Origin: Xanthobacteraceae bacterium
GTDB lineage: Bacteria > Pseudomonadota > Alphaproteobacteria > Rhizobiales > Xanthobacteraceae
Reading direction: 5' to 3'
Assembly (NCBI GenBank): GCA_009694215.1
Contig: SHVN01000002.1
Span: 25,111-89,110, forward strand
Length of the DNA stretch: 64,000 nt
In this document: positions 47,995-57,923 of the stretch, piece after piece
How positions within the stretch are numbered: position 1 is the stretch's first letter
How the letters are laid out: every line of letters begins with the position of its first letter
Program-made: the position numbers and the translations under genes
The notes under the pieces: model-generated
The model's input: only the letters and a program-made list of their open reading frames with translations
Database searches by the model: none
What the model was told of the DNA's origin: nothing

Positions 47995-48436
47995 TCATAA
48001 CCTCAAATCCCAGTGCTCGCTGACCACGTTCTTGCCGAAGCTTTTGCGCTTTTCGCTTGAGGTCAGGCGGAAGCCCGCGCGCTCATAGGTGTGGCGCGCG
48101 ACGGTGAGCACCTTGTGGGTACAGAGCGTGATGCTGCGATAGCCGCACTGCCGGGCGAACCGGATGCATTCGTCCGTGAGGCGGGTGCCGAGGCCGCGTC
48201 CGCGCGCCGCCGGATCGACCAGAAGCAGGCGCAGGCGGGCCACCTTCTCGGAGTCTTTCACCAGGAACACCGATCCGACGTTCCGGCCGTCCATTTCCGC
48301 GATCCAGCAGCGCTCGCGCTTGGGGTCGTATTTGCTGGCGAAGTCGGCGACGATCTGCGCGCACAGGCCCTCGAAGTTTTCCGCCCAGCCGTATTCCCGG
48401 AGGTAAAGCTCGGCATGCCGGGCGACGATCGGTGGC
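47995..48436 (-). pseudogene. GNAT acetyltransferase domain, apparently the C-terminal half of a MarR-GNAT fusion (5' truncated)
   Basis: IVARHAELYLREYGWAENFEGLCAQIVADFASKYDPKRERCWIAEMDGRNVGSVFLVKDSEKVARLRLLLVDPAARGRGLGTRLTDECIRFARQCGYRSITLCTHKVLTVARHTYERAGFRL; the ORF's N-terminal extension (48437-48582) overlaps the DUF3551 gene out of frame. Confidence 0.6.
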
Positions 48437-48724
48437 CTAGGACCGGAGCTTTTTCTTGCGGGAAATCCTGCGGCGCGGCTCCCGATCGGAGCCATGCCCT
48501 TGCCAGTAGGGGAGAAAGCGCGGATTCTGGACGCAGAAGGCGGCGCTGCCCCACAAGCCGCGTTCGTTGCTGCACGCTTCAAACGTCCGAAAGCGACAGC
48601 GCTCCGTCACGGTGCCGCGACCGATGCTGGCCTTCATGCACCACGGCCCGTCATAGGCCTGCGCGGCTGCAGCCGGCATCAGCGCGGCCGTGGCCAGAAC
48701 TCCGCACATCAGCAGCTTTCGCAT
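48437..48724 (-). CDS. DUF3551 domain-containing secreted protein
   Basis: MRKLLMCGVLATAALMPAAAAQAYDGPWCMKASIGRGTVTERCRFRTFEACSNERGLWGSAAFCVQNPRFLPYW; signal peptide and conserved Cys/Trp pattern. Confidence 0.8.
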   Translation of the reverse strand: MRKLLMCGVLATAALMPAAAAQAYDGPWCMKASIGRGTVTERCRFRTFEACSNERGLWGSAAFCVQNPRFLPYWQGHGSDREPRRRISRKKKLRS

Positions 48725-48865
48725 GGGTGTCGTCTCCCGCCCGCCACGACCGGTTCTTATGGAACAAACCCTGAATCTCGACGTTGTTTCAACACGTCAG
48801 GAATTTTCAGTGCGGCGTCGGTATTTGTTCTTGTTTTGTTCTCAAGGATGGATTAGATAGCGGCA

Positions 48866-50029
48866 ATGTCACATTCATTGGCACGTTCATCAGCAGTTCT
48901 CCGCAGCCCGCCGGCGTTGGTGCCCTCTGCGCCGGCGGGCTACTCGCCGCCCGACATCGGTATCGCCCGAGACCGGCGCCGCGGCCGCGGCACGCTTTCC
49001 AACGTATCCGGCCGCTACGAGCCGATCGCGCGGATAGCCTTCGACGACGGCTGGCAGAGCCTGGAGGAATTGCCGGCCTTCGCCACCACGGTGTTGGTCG
49101 ATTCCACGCGCAAGATCATCACCCGCAACGAATCGCCGGATATCTCGTTCGACCGCTCGATCAATCCCTATCGCGGTTGCGAGCACGGCTGCGTCTATTG
49201 CTTCGCGCGGCCGACGCACGCCTATCTCGGGCTGTCTCCGGGGATCGACTTCGAGTCCAGGCTGTTCGTGAAGCCCGACGCGCCGGCGCTGCTGGAGAAG
49301 GAACTGTCCGCGCCCAATTATGAGCCGCGTACCATCGCGATCGGCGCCAACACCGATCCGTACCAGCCGATCGAGCGCAAGTACCAGGTGATGCGCGGCA
49401 TTCTCGAAGTGCTGGAGCGCGCTGGTCATCCGGTCGGTATCGTCACCAAGTCGGCGCTGATCCTGCGCGACCTCGACATCCTCACGCGGCTTGCCGAGCG
49501 CAACCTGGTCAAGGTGGCGCTGTCGGTGACGACGCTCGACGCCAAGCTCGCCCGCACCATGGAGCCGCGAGCGGCGACCCCGGGCCGCCGTCTCGAGGCG
49601 CTGCGGCAATTGTCGGCGGCCGGCATTCCGACCTCGGTGATGGTGGCCCCCGTCATCCCGGCCATCAACGACGCCGACATCGAGCGTATTCTCGACGCGG
49701 CGGCTATGGCGGGCGTCAAGGGCGCGGGCTATGTGCTGCTCCGCCTGCCGCTCGAAGTGCGCGACCTGTTCGTGGAGTGGCTCAGGGCCAACTATCCCGA
49801 TCGCGCCGACCATGTGATGAAGCTCATTCGCGACATGCGCGGCGGCAAGGACTACGACGCGACCTTCGGCGTGCGCATGAAGGGCACCGGGCCCTATGCC
49901 TGGATAATCGGCCGACGGTTCGAGAAAGCCTGCGCGAAGCTCGGCCTTAACAGGGAGAGGGCGGTGCAGACCACCGAGCATTTCCATTCGCCCAGGCCGC
50001 GCGCCGAGCAGCTCAGCCTGTTCGGCTGA
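48866..50029 (+). CDS. PA0069 family radical SAM protein
   Basis: [94 protein letters not shown] (CxxxCxxC). Confidence 0.95.
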   Translation: MSHSLARSSAVLRSPPALVPSAPAGYSPPDIGIARDRRRGRGTLSNVSGRYEPIARIAFDDGWQSLEELPAFATTVLVDSTRKIITRNESPDISFDRSINPYRGCEHGCVYCFARPTHAYLGLSPGIDFESRLFVKPDAPALLEKELSAPNYEPRTIAIGANTDPYQPIERKYQVMRGILEVLERAGHPVGIVTKSALILRDLDILTRLAERNLVKVALSVTTLDAKLARTMEPRAATPGRRLEALRQLSAAGIPTSVMVAPVIPAINDADIERILDAAAMAGVKGAGYVLLRLPLEVRDLFVEWLRANYPDRADHVMKLIRDMRGGKDYDATFGVRMKGTGPYAWIIGRRFEKACAKLGLNRERAVQTTEHFHSPRPRAEQLSLFG

Positions 50030-50130
50030 GACCGTCGACCGTCGCAGCATCGCCATATTTCGTCTCCGGCTTTCACGGCGGCACGGCTGCGTCATTGACT
50101 TGGACGGGCCGGCGCGCAGGATCGCCCGGC

Positions 50131-50853
50131 ATGAGTCGGACCGCCGCCGCCAAACCCGCGCGAAACGTCGAGCGCCTGCCGCTGGTCGAGGAAATCCTCC
50201 GCCCGACGTTCCGTCGCGAGCGCCGCGCGCTGGCGAAGGGCGTCTGGCCTGTCGCGGGATGCGACGAGGCCGGGCGCGGCCCGCTCGCGGGCCCGGTGGT
50301 GGCGGCCGCGGTCATCCTCGATCCCGACCGCATTCCGCGCGGCCTCAACGATTCCAAGAAGCTCACGCACGAGGAGCGCGAAAAGCTCTACGCGAAAATC
50401 TGCGCCACGGCGGAAGTCGCGGTCGCCTTCGGCTCAACCGACCGCATCGACCGCGACAACATCCTGCGCGCTTCGCTCTGGGCGCTGGCTCGCGCCGTGA
50501 GGGCGCTGCCAGTACGGCCCAAGCTCGTGTTCGTCGATGGCCGCGATCGGATCGACTGCGGCTGCGACTGCGAGGCGGTGATTTCCGGCGACGCGCTGGT
50601 GACCTCGATCGCCGCGGCCTCGATCGTCGCCAAGGTCACGCGCGACCGGCTGATGATGCGGATGGGTCTCGCCCATCCGGGCTACGGCTTCGAGCGCCAC
50701 ATGGGCTACAGCGTGCCGGAACACTTCAAGGCGCTGAACCGGCTCGGCCCCACCATCCACCACCGCCGTTCGTTCGCGCCGGTCGCGGCCTTCTACAACG
50801 AGGCCGTGGTCGAGGTGACCGTGACGGAAGCAGCGCTGCCGCTGGAGCCGTAG
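50131..50853 (+). CDS. rnhB: ribonuclease HII
   Basis: [51 protein letters not shown]...[57 protein letters not shown]. Confidence 0.97.
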   Translation: MSRTAAAKPARNVERLPLVEEILRPTFRRERRALAKGVWPVAGCDEAGRGPLAGPVVAAAVILDPDRIPRGLNDSKKLTHEEREKLYAKICATAEVAVAFGSTDRIDRDNILRASLWALARAVRALPVRPKLVFVDGRDRIDCGCDCEAVISGDALVTSIAAASIVAKVTRDRLMMRMGLAHPGYGFERHMGYSVPEHFKALNRLGPTIHHRRSFAPVAAFYNEAVVEVTVTEAALPLEP

Positions 50854-50939
50854 CTGGACCTTGTCCGGCGGTTGGGTTCACGGGGCCGCCGTTTTTGTAT
50901 ATTGCAGGCTTGGTATTGTCTGGGCAGCCCGGCGGCGTA

Positions 50940-52640
50940 ATGGTTTCCATCTCCTTGTTCGTCGAGCTGTTGCGCACGCGGCCGCGCCTGCTGTTGTGGA
51001 CGATGGCGGCGCTGCAGGCCGTGCTGTGGACGCTGATGCCGGTGCTGTTCTATGCGGCGCCGCCCGGGCAACTCCCGCTGGTGCTGGCGATCGGCCACGA
51101 ATTCCATTTCGGCACCGAGTTCGGCCCGCCGCTCGCCTTCTGGATCGCGGAGATCGCGTACCGCTCTGCCGGCATGTTCGGCGTGTATCTGCTTTCGCAG
51201 ATATGCGTCGCCGTCACCTTCTGGGCGGTGTTCGCGCTCGGCCGGGCCATCGTCGGCGCGCCGCATGCGACGATGGCGGTGTTGCTGATGGCCGGCATCG
51301 CGGTGTTCTCGGTGCCGACCCCGGAGTTCGGTCCGGCCATTCTCGCCACGCCTCTGTGGGCGCTGATGTTGCTGAACTACTGGCTTGGCGCGCAGCGGGG
51401 AGGCTGGGTGCATTGGGTCGCCCTTGGCGTGGCGGCGGGCCTGCTCCTGCTCACCACCTATGCCGGCCTGATCCTGATCGGGCTGCTTGCACTCTACATG
51501 GTGGCGGCCGCCTATGGCCGCGCCCAGCTTGAAACCGTCGGCCCCTGGATTGCCGGCGTGGCGCTGACCGCGGTGCTGTTTCCATATCTGATCTGGCTCG
51601 ATCTCAGCGCCGGCATCCGGTTCCTGGACCTGTCGGCCATCGAAGGCAATCTGCGCACCTGGGGCTGGCTTGTCGTGGCGCTGCTGCTGAGCCACGCAGG
51701 CATGGTCATCCTGATCGCGCTCGCACGCGGCTTGGTGGTCGCCTCGCGAGACACGCCGCTGGTCATCGAGCGGCTGCCCGCGCATCCGGCGGCGCGCGGC
51801 TTCGTCTATTTCTTCGCGCTCACGCCGATCGTGGCGATGGGCCTGTTCGCGCTGTTCAGCCACCGCCCGGAGAACTTCATGGCCGCGCCGTTGGTCGTGC
51901 TGTCGGGGCTGGCGGTCGTCGTCGCGGCCGGCGAGCGGATCAAGATCGAGTATCAGTACCTGATCGGCTATGCGTGGATCGCGCTGCTGGTGCTGCCGCC
52001 GGTGCTGATGGCGCTGGTGATTGTGGTTCAGCCATGGGTTCTCGCGGCCGATCTGCGGATCGGGCGGCCGGCGGAGGAGATGGGTCAGTTCTTCGGCGAC
52101 AGCTTTGCGCGCCGCACCGGTCAGCCGCTCGCGGTCGTCGCGGGGGACCAGGCGCTCGCCGTGTTGGTGGCGCTGGCGGCGCCGAGCCGTCCCAGTCTTT
52201 ATCTTGAATCCGCGGCCGATAACCGCTCGCACGTCACCCGGCAGGACATCGCGGAAAAGGGCGCGGTGGTCGTCTGGCCGACGACCGATCCGCAAGGCCG
52301 CCCGCCGCGCGAAATCCAGCAGCAGTTCCCCGATCTGGTGACGGAGGTACCACGCGCTTTCGCCCGGCAATATCAGGGCCGGATGCCATTGATGCGTGTC
52401 GGCTGGGGCATGGTTCGTCCGCGCGCGCAGGGCAATGTATCCGCGCCCGTGCCGCCGCCGCGGCAGACCCGTCCGGAGCCGCCACCTGCGTTGCAGCCTG
52501 TGCCGGAGCCGCAACCGGCGCTGCCACCTCCGGCGCCTCCGCCTCCGCAGCTTCAGGAGCCTGCGCCTCTTCCTCCGCCGCAGCCCCAGCCGCAACGGCG
52601 CCCTCTGCCGCAGAGTCCGCAACTGCACGGGCCTCAATGA
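50940..52640 (+). CDS. glycosyltransferase family 39-like multi-pass membrane protein with proline-rich C-terminal tail
   Basis: ATG at 50940; MVSISLFVELLRTRPRLLLWTMAALQAVLWTLMPVLFYAAPPGQLPLVLAIGHEFHFGTEFGPPLAFWIAEIAYRSAG...; tail QTRPEPPPALQPVPEPQPALPPPAPPPPQLQEPAPLPPPQPQPQRRPLPQ. Confidence 0.85.
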   Translation: MVSISLFVELLRTRPRLLLWTMAALQAVLWTLMPVLFYAAPPGQLPLVLAIGHEFHFGTEFGPPLAFWIAEIAYRSAGMFGVYLLSQICVAVTFWAVFALGRAIVGAPHATMAVLLMAGIAVFSVPTPEFGPAILATPLWALMLLNYWLGAQRGGWVHWVALGVAAGLLLLTTYAGLILIGLLALYMVAAAYGRAQLETVGPWIAGVALTAVLFPYLIWLDLSAGIRFLDLSAIEGNLRTWGWLVVALLLSHAGMVILIALARGLVVASRDTPLVIERLPAHPAARGFVYFFALTPIVAMGLFALFSHRPENFMAAPLVVLSGLAVVVAAGERIKIEYQYLIGYAWIALLVLPPVLMALVIVVQPWVLAADLRIGRPAEEMGQFFGDSFARRTGQPLAVVAGDQALAVLVALAAPSRPSLYLESAADNRSHVTRQDIAEKGAVVVWPTTDPQGRPPREIQQQFPDLVTEVPRAFARQYQGRMPLMRVGWGMVRPRAQGNVSAPVPPPRQTRPEPPPALQPVPEPQPALPPPAPPPPQLQEPAPLPPPQPQPQRRPLPQSPQLHGPQ

Positions 52641-53641
52641 TAGCTTTGGCCCGGCCCGATCTTGCCGCGGAACAGCCAATAGACATAGACGGTGTAGGCT
52701 AGGGTCAGCGGCAGCAGCACCACGGTTCCGATCAGCATGAAAGTCTGGCTCGATGGCGCCGCGGCGGTCTGCCAGATGGTAAGTGACGGCGGCACCAGAT
52801 ACGGGAACGATGAAATCACGAGGCCGGCAAATCTCAGCAGGAAAAGTCCGATCGTCGCGATGAAGGACACGGCCTCGCCGCCCCGGCGCAATGAGCGCCA
52901 GGCCGCGCGCGCGGCGAACGCAGTCAGCAGCGGCACCGGCCAGAGATAAAACAAATTCGGCAGCGAGAACCAGCGCTCCCTGATCCGCGGGAGCGCAAGC
53001 GGCGTCCACAAGCTCACCGCCGCCATGAAAGCCAGCACCGCGAACAGGAGCCACGTCGCCTGCGCCCGCGCGCGATCGGCCAGCGGGCCCGTGGTCTTCA
53101 TCGTGAGCCAGGTCGCGCCGAGCAGCGCATAGCCGAACGAAACTCCGAACCCGCAGAGGAACGCGAACGGCGTCGCCCAGTCGAAGGTCCCGCCGGCGTA
53201 GGCGCCGTCCTTCACGGCGATGCCCTGGATCATGCCGCCGAGAACAATGCCCTGAGCGAAACCGGCGATCGTCGAGCCGCCGGCGAAGGCCAGGTTCCAC
53301 AGCGCCTTGTTCGCGCCGATCTCGCGGAATTCGAACGCGACGCCGCGGAAGACGAGGGCGAGCAGCATCACGATCACCGGAAGATAGAGCGCCGGCATGA
53401 CGATGGCGTAGGCCATCGGGAAGGCGACGAGAAGACCGACGCCGCCCATCACCAGTCAGGTTTCGTTGCCGTCCCAGAACGGCGCGATCGACGCCATCAT
53501 CTGATCGCGCTCCTTGTCGTCCTTGGCGAAGGGAAACAGCATGCCGATGCCGAGATCGAAGCCGTCAAGGATGACATAGAGCAGGACCGCGCTGCCGATA
53601 ATGCCGGCCCATATCAGCGGGAGATACCATTCCACGATCAT
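52634..53641 (-). pseudogene. cydB: cytochrome bd-type (cyanide-insensitive) ubiquinol oxidase subunit II, in-frame TGA at 53456-53458
   Basis: MIVEWYLPLIWAGIIGSAVLLYVILDGFDLGIGMLFPFAKDDKERDQMMASIAPFWDGNET*LVMGGVGLLVAFPMAYAIVMPALYLPVIVMLLALVFRGVAFEFRE...; both halves in the same frame, full length 336 codons. Confidence 0.9.
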
Positions 53642-55020
53642 GCTCCCTTTGTGGTTTTGCCGGCGGCGGCCAGCGTGCCGCCGAGCAAGATCGCCGGCTC
53701 GTCGGCCGCCGCGGCGTCGAGGCCCTTCACGATCAGGCGGTTGATGAAATAGATGCCCGCGGAAAACACAATGCTGTAGACCACGACGAACAGCGCGAAG
53801 ATTACGGCGATGGCGGGACCGATCACCGGCGAGGTGGCGTCTGCGGTGCGGAGAATTCCCTGCACCAGCCAGGGCTGGCGGCCGCTCTCCGTCACCACCC
53901 AGCCGGCGATCACCGCGATGAAACCCATCCACCAAGTCTGCGCCATTACCAGGAGATACCAGCGCGTTTCAAAGAGCTTCCCACGCCACCACAGGAATGC
54001 GCCGAACACGGCGGCGGCGGCCATGAAGAAGCCGATGGCGATCATGATGCGGAAGGCGAAGAACACGGTAACCAGCGGCGGCCGGTCGTTCGGCGGCACA
54101 TCCTTCAGCCCGGGAATGAGTCCATTCCATTGATGCGTGAGGATCAGCGACAAGCCGTGCGGGATGGAAATCTCAAAGTGGTTCTTCTCGGCCTTGGCGT
54201 CCGGCCAGGCGAAGATGTGGAAGTCGTCGGGCTTGGAGCTGTCCCAGTGCGCCTCCATGGCGGCGACCTTCGTCGGCTGATGCTTGAGCGTGTTGAGGCC
54301 ATGCAGGTCGCCGATCAGGATCTGCAGCGGCGCCAGCACCACGAGCAGGCCGATCGCCATGTGCAACATGATGCGCGCCTCTTCGACGTGATCGCCCTTC
54401 AGCAGATAACGGCAGCTCACCGCCAGCACGACGAAGCCCGCGGTGCGATACGAGGCGTTGAGCATGTGGGCGATGCGATAGGGGAAGCTCGGATTGAACA
54501 CGATCGCCCACCAGTCCACCGGGAAGGCAACGCCGTCGCGCATCTCATGGCCCGCCGGCGTGTGCATCCAGCTATTCGCCGAGAGAATCCAGAACGCCGA
54601 CATCGCGGTGCCGATCGCAACCACCACCGCCGAGAGCACGTGCAGCCAGCGCGGAACCCGCTTGGCGCCGAACAGGAGGATGGCGAGGAAACTCGCCTCC
54701 AGGAAAAAGGCGCTGAGTACCTCATAGCCGGCGAGCGGGCCAATGATGTTGCCGGCAACGCGCGAGAACCGGTTCCAGTTGGCGCCAAGTTCCTAGGACA
54801 GCACGACGCCGGAAACCACGCCCATGCCGAACGACACCGCGAATATCTTGGTCCAGAACCTAGCGATCCGCAGAAAGCGGTCCTGCCCGGTCAGCCATGC
54901 CGTCACATGCAGCGTGGCGATATAGGCCGACAGCCCGATGGTAAAGCTCGGGAAAATAATGTGAAAGGCGATGGTGAAGGCGAACTGCAGCCGTGCCAGC
55001 AGGACGGGATCGAAATCCAT
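53638..55020 (-). pseudogene. cydA: cytochrome bd-type (cyanide-insensitive) ubiquinol oxidase subunit I, in-frame TAG at 54793-54795
   Basis: MDFDPVLLARLQFAFTIAFHIIFPSFTIGLSAYIATLHVTAWLTGQDRFLRIARFWTKIFAVSFGMGVVSGVVLS*ELGANWNRFSRVAGNIIGPLAGYEVLSAFFLEASFLAILLFG...GRQPWLVQGILRTADATSPV...; both halves in the same frame, 461 codons, short Q-loop. Confidence 0.9.
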
Positions 55021-55178
55021 GGGTTCAGTCCCCGCAGGAATCCGGGACGTCCAATCGCAACGCCCCGATAACATGTCGGCCTGCCTGTTGAATTCCGCAA
55101 GAGGGCGGCTGTTCCCGCGTCCCGTCGCCGCTATGCTTGGAGGCGCTGGGCTGTGCGGACTTCAATCGGGGGGTGACC

Positions 55179-56501
55179 ATGAGCGATACGACATCGGCGT
55201 CCGGGGGCTTTCTCGAGCGCCAGTTCCGTCTCAAGGAAAACGGCACCGACGTCCGCACCGAGTTCATCGCCGGCGCCACCACCTTCCTCACGATGGTCTA
55301 CATCGTGTTCGTCAATCCGCAGATTCTCGGCAAGGCCGGCATGGACCCGGGCGCGGTGTTCGTCGCGACTTGCGTCGCCGCCGCGGTGTCCACGCTGGTA
55401 ATGGCGTTCTATGCCAATTACCCGATCGCGCTGGCGCCCGGCATGGGGCTGAATGCCTTCTTCGCTTTCACGGTGGTGCTCGGCTACAAGTACACTTGGC
55501 AGCAGGCGCTCGCGGCGGTGTTCTGCTCGGGCGTGCTGTTCTTTCTGATCTCAATCTTCCGCCTTCGCGAATACGTCATCAACTCGATTCCGAAGAACCT
55601 CAAGCTCGCGATCTCCGCGGGCGTCGGCCTGTTCCTCCTCATCATCGCGCTGGAGGAGGCCAAGATCGTGGTCGCGCATCCGGCAACTCTCGTTACGCTC
55701 GGCGACCTCAAGCAATGGCCGGCGATCCTGTGCCTGCTCGGCTTCGTGCTGATCGTGGCCTTGAACTATCGCAAGATCGTCGGCGGGACGGTGATCGGAA
55801 TTCTCGCCGTCGCGGTAATCGGCATTCCGCTGGGGCTTGCGCAATATGGCGGCATCGTCGCGGCGCCGCCGTCGCTTGCGCCGACGCTGCTCAAGCTCGA
55901 TTTCTCGCGCCTGTTCGAACAGACCTTCATCATCGTGGTGTTCAGCTTCCTGCTGGTCGACATTTTCGACAACGCCGGCACCTTGATCGGCGTCTCCCAC
56001 CGCGCCGGCCTGCTCGACAAGGACGGCAACCTGCCGCGCATGCGGCAGGCGTTGCTTGCCGACAGCTTTGCCGCCATGTTCGGCTCGCTGATCGGCACCT
56101 CGACGACCACGAGCTACATCGAAAGCGCGGCGGGGGTGTCGGCCGGAGGGCGGACGGGACTTACGGCGGCGTTCGTCGCGATGTTCTTCCTCCTGGCGCT
56201 CTTTTTCTCGCCGTTGGCCGGCATGGTGCCAGCCTATGCGACGGCTGCGGCGCTGCTCTATGTTGCCTGCGTGATGGCGCAGGGGCTCGCTGAGATCCAA
56301 TGGGACGATCTCACCGAATACGCGCCCGCGGTGGTGACGGCGGTGACGATGCCGCTGACCTATTCGATCGCGACCGGGATTGGGCTCGGCTTCATCACCT
56401 ATGTGCTGTGCAAGGTCATCGCCGGGAAATTCGCCGAGGCCAAGCCCGCGGTGGTGGTGCTGGCGATACTGTTTGGCATCAAGTTCGCGATTACGGGATG
56501 A
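55179..56501 (+). CDS. NCS2 family permease (guanine/hypoxanthine, AzgA-like)
   Basis: FLERQFRLKENGTDVRTEFIAGATTFLTMVYIVFVNPQILGKAGMDPGAVFVATCVAAAVSTLVMAFYANYPIALAPGMGLNAFFAFTVVLG...GTSTTTSYIESAAGVSAGGRTGLTA. Confidence 0.96.
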   Translation: MSDTTSASGGFLERQFRLKENGTDVRTEFIAGATTFLTMVYIVFVNPQILGKAGMDPGAVFVATCVAAAVSTLVMAFYANYPIALAPGMGLNAFFAFTVVLGYKYTWQQALAAVFCSGVLFFLISIFRLREYVINSIPKNLKLAISAGVGLFLLIIALEEAKIVVAHPATLVTLGDLKQWPAILCLLGFVLIVALNYRKIVGGTVIGILAVAVIGIPLGLAQYGGIVAAPPSLAPTLLKLDFSRLFEQTFIIVVFSFLLVDIFDNAGTLIGVSHRAGLLDKDGNLPRMRQALLADSFAAMFGSLIGTSTTTSYIESAAGVSAGGRTGLTAAFVAMFFLLALFFSPLAGMVPAYATAAALLYVACVMAQGLAEIQWDDLTEYAPAVVTAVTMPLTYSIATGIGLGFITYVLCKVIAGKFAEAKPAVVVLAILFGIKFAITG

Positions 56502-56523
56502 GACGCCGCCGGATCGGCCAGCG

Positions 56524-57345
56524 CTACGGGCGCAGGCCGTAGCGCGCGAATTCCTCGGCGATGTCCGGCTTGATCGCCTTGGCCGCGGCGAAGTCAACGT
56601 TGCCGCCGTTGCGGTCGCCCTTGCGGGTCTTGGCGATGCCGCGACCGTAGAGCGAGCCTGCAAGCTTCGGGTCGAGTTTCAAGGCCGCGTCGTAATCCTT
56701 GATGGCGTTGTCGGTCTGGCCGAGCTTGAGATAGACGAGGCCGCGGGTGTCGATCACGTCGGCCGCGTTGGCCTTGATCTTGAGCGCCGCATTGCAGTCC
56801 GCCAGCGCCTGCTGCGTCTGGCCGGGGCTGATCGCGCGCACCCAGCAGCGCGCGCTCCAGGCGTCCATGTTGTTCGGTTGCAGCCGCGTTACCTCGCCGT
56901 AGTCGGCGGCGGCGCGGGCGAAGTCGCCCTTCCGCTGATAGGCCGAGCCGCGATTGTTGTAGGCGTAGATGGAATTGGGATTGGTCTTGATCGCCTGGCT
57001 GTAGTCGGCCAGCGCGCGGTCAAAATCCTTCTTGGCCTCGTAGGCCGCCGCGCGGCTGTTGAGATATTCGGGGTCTTCCGGATCGAGGCGCAGCGCCTGG
57101 CCATAGTCGCCGATCGCGCCGTCGAAATCGCTTTTGCCGAACTTGGCGTTGGCCCGGAAATAGTAGGCGTTGGCGAGATTTTTGAGCGTCTCGCCGATCA
57201 CGGCGTCGCAGCTCTTGACCGCGTCATCGGCCGAAGCCGACTTTCGTTCGTTCATGCAGGATGCGGCGGCCTGTGCCGACGCCGCGCTCGATCCGAGCGT
57301 CTGAGGCCGGCGCTGCGGGTCGGTCGGCGAGGGCTGCGCCGCCAT
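56524..57345 (-). CDS. tetratricopeptide repeat protein (5' end uncertain; likely extends to about 57570 with signal peptide)
   Basis: TPR motifs AYYFRANAKFGKSDFDGAIGDYGQALRLDPEDPEYLNSRAAAYEAKKDFDRALADYSQAIKTNPNSIYAYNNRGSAYQRKGDFARAAADYGEV; upstream same-frame AIALGLVAGSAANAQSPFQQRLNYQQSPSYQQSPSY looks like a signal peptide plus linker. Confidence 0.85.
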   Translation of the reverse strand: MAAQPSPTDPQRRPQTLGSSAASAQAAASCMNERKSASADDAVKSCDAVIGETLKNLANAYYFRANAKFGKSDFDGAIGDYGQALRLDPEDPEYLNSRAAAYEAKKDFDRALADYSQAIKTNPNSIYAYNNRGSAYQRKGDFARAAADYGEVTRLQPNNMDAWSARCWVRAISPGQTQQALADCNAALKIKANAADVIDTRGLVYLKLGQTDNAIKDYDAALKLDPKLAGSLYGRGIAKTRKGDRNGGNVDFAAAKAIKPDIAEEFARYGLRP

Positions 57346-57437
57346 CGACGACGGCGCGGATTGCGATGAAGGAGAAGGCTGCGTGATGGTGGTCGTCGTG
57401 CCCCGGTTCTGGGCTGGCTGCAGGCTCGAACCTGAGC

Positions 57438-57473
57438 GATAGCTCGGCGACTGCTGATAGCTCGGTGACTGCT
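57438..57473. repeat. 18-bp tandem repeat (2 copies) encoding YQQSPS
   Basis: GATAGCTCGGCGACTGCT | GATAGCTCGGTGACTGCT | GATAG.. in the linker of the TPR protein gene. Confidence 0.7.
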
Positions 57474-57644
57474 GATAGTTCAGGCGCTGCTGGAACGGCG
57501 ACTGCGCGTTCGCGGCGCTGCCGGCGACGAGCCCAAGCGCGATCGCCGAATGGTTAATCTCAATGCGGCCTTCTCGCCGCGCAATGCTGGTGGCGTATTG
57601 GTCCCGATCATGCGAGCATCATCGCGCGAGAGCGGCGAAACGCA

Positions 57645-57923
57645 ATGAAACCCGTTTTCTTTCTGTTGCTCAGGTTAATTTGCTATCCGACGCTCGCGAT
57701 TGTGCTTGCCGCGGGTGCAGCCCTCATCGTCGTCAAAGTTAATGGCCAATGCCCGCCCCTGACCGAGATCGGGGTGACCTGTGTCACGAAATTCTTGCAA
57801 CGAATCGCGGACTTCGGCCTCGCGGTCGGGGTGTTCACGCTCGACACCGGTGTGCCGATCGTTCTTGCGGTCGGCGGGTTGATCTTCCTGCTCCGCGACC
57901 TGCGCCGCCGCCGCCTTAGCTGA
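57645..57923 (+). CDS. small membrane protein, hypothetical
   Basis: [92 protein letters not shown]; two TM segments. Confidence 0.65.
   Translation: MKPVFFLLLRLICYPTLAIVLAAGAALIVVKVNGQCPPLTEIGVTCVTKFLQRIADFGLAVGVFTLDTGVPIVLAVGGLIFLLRDLRRRRLS

Noticed and set aside
50100-50939. N-terminal extension of the 846-aa ORF through rnhB
   Set aside because: Out-of-frame reading of rnhB; the membrane protein begins at ATG 50940.
50793-53300. 835-aa - strand ORF
   Set aside because: Antisense to the GT39-like gene and out of frame with cydB; low-complexity Arg/Gln-rich product.
53456-53458. TGA in cydB as a selenocysteine codon
   Set aside because: The family residue is Trp, not Cys/Sec, and no SECIS-like hairpin was evident downstream; a point nonsense change is simpler.
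57438-57480. 18-bp repeats as a CRISPR-like array
   Set aside because: Direct tandem copies without spacers, in frame, encoding YQQSPS; simple coding repeat.
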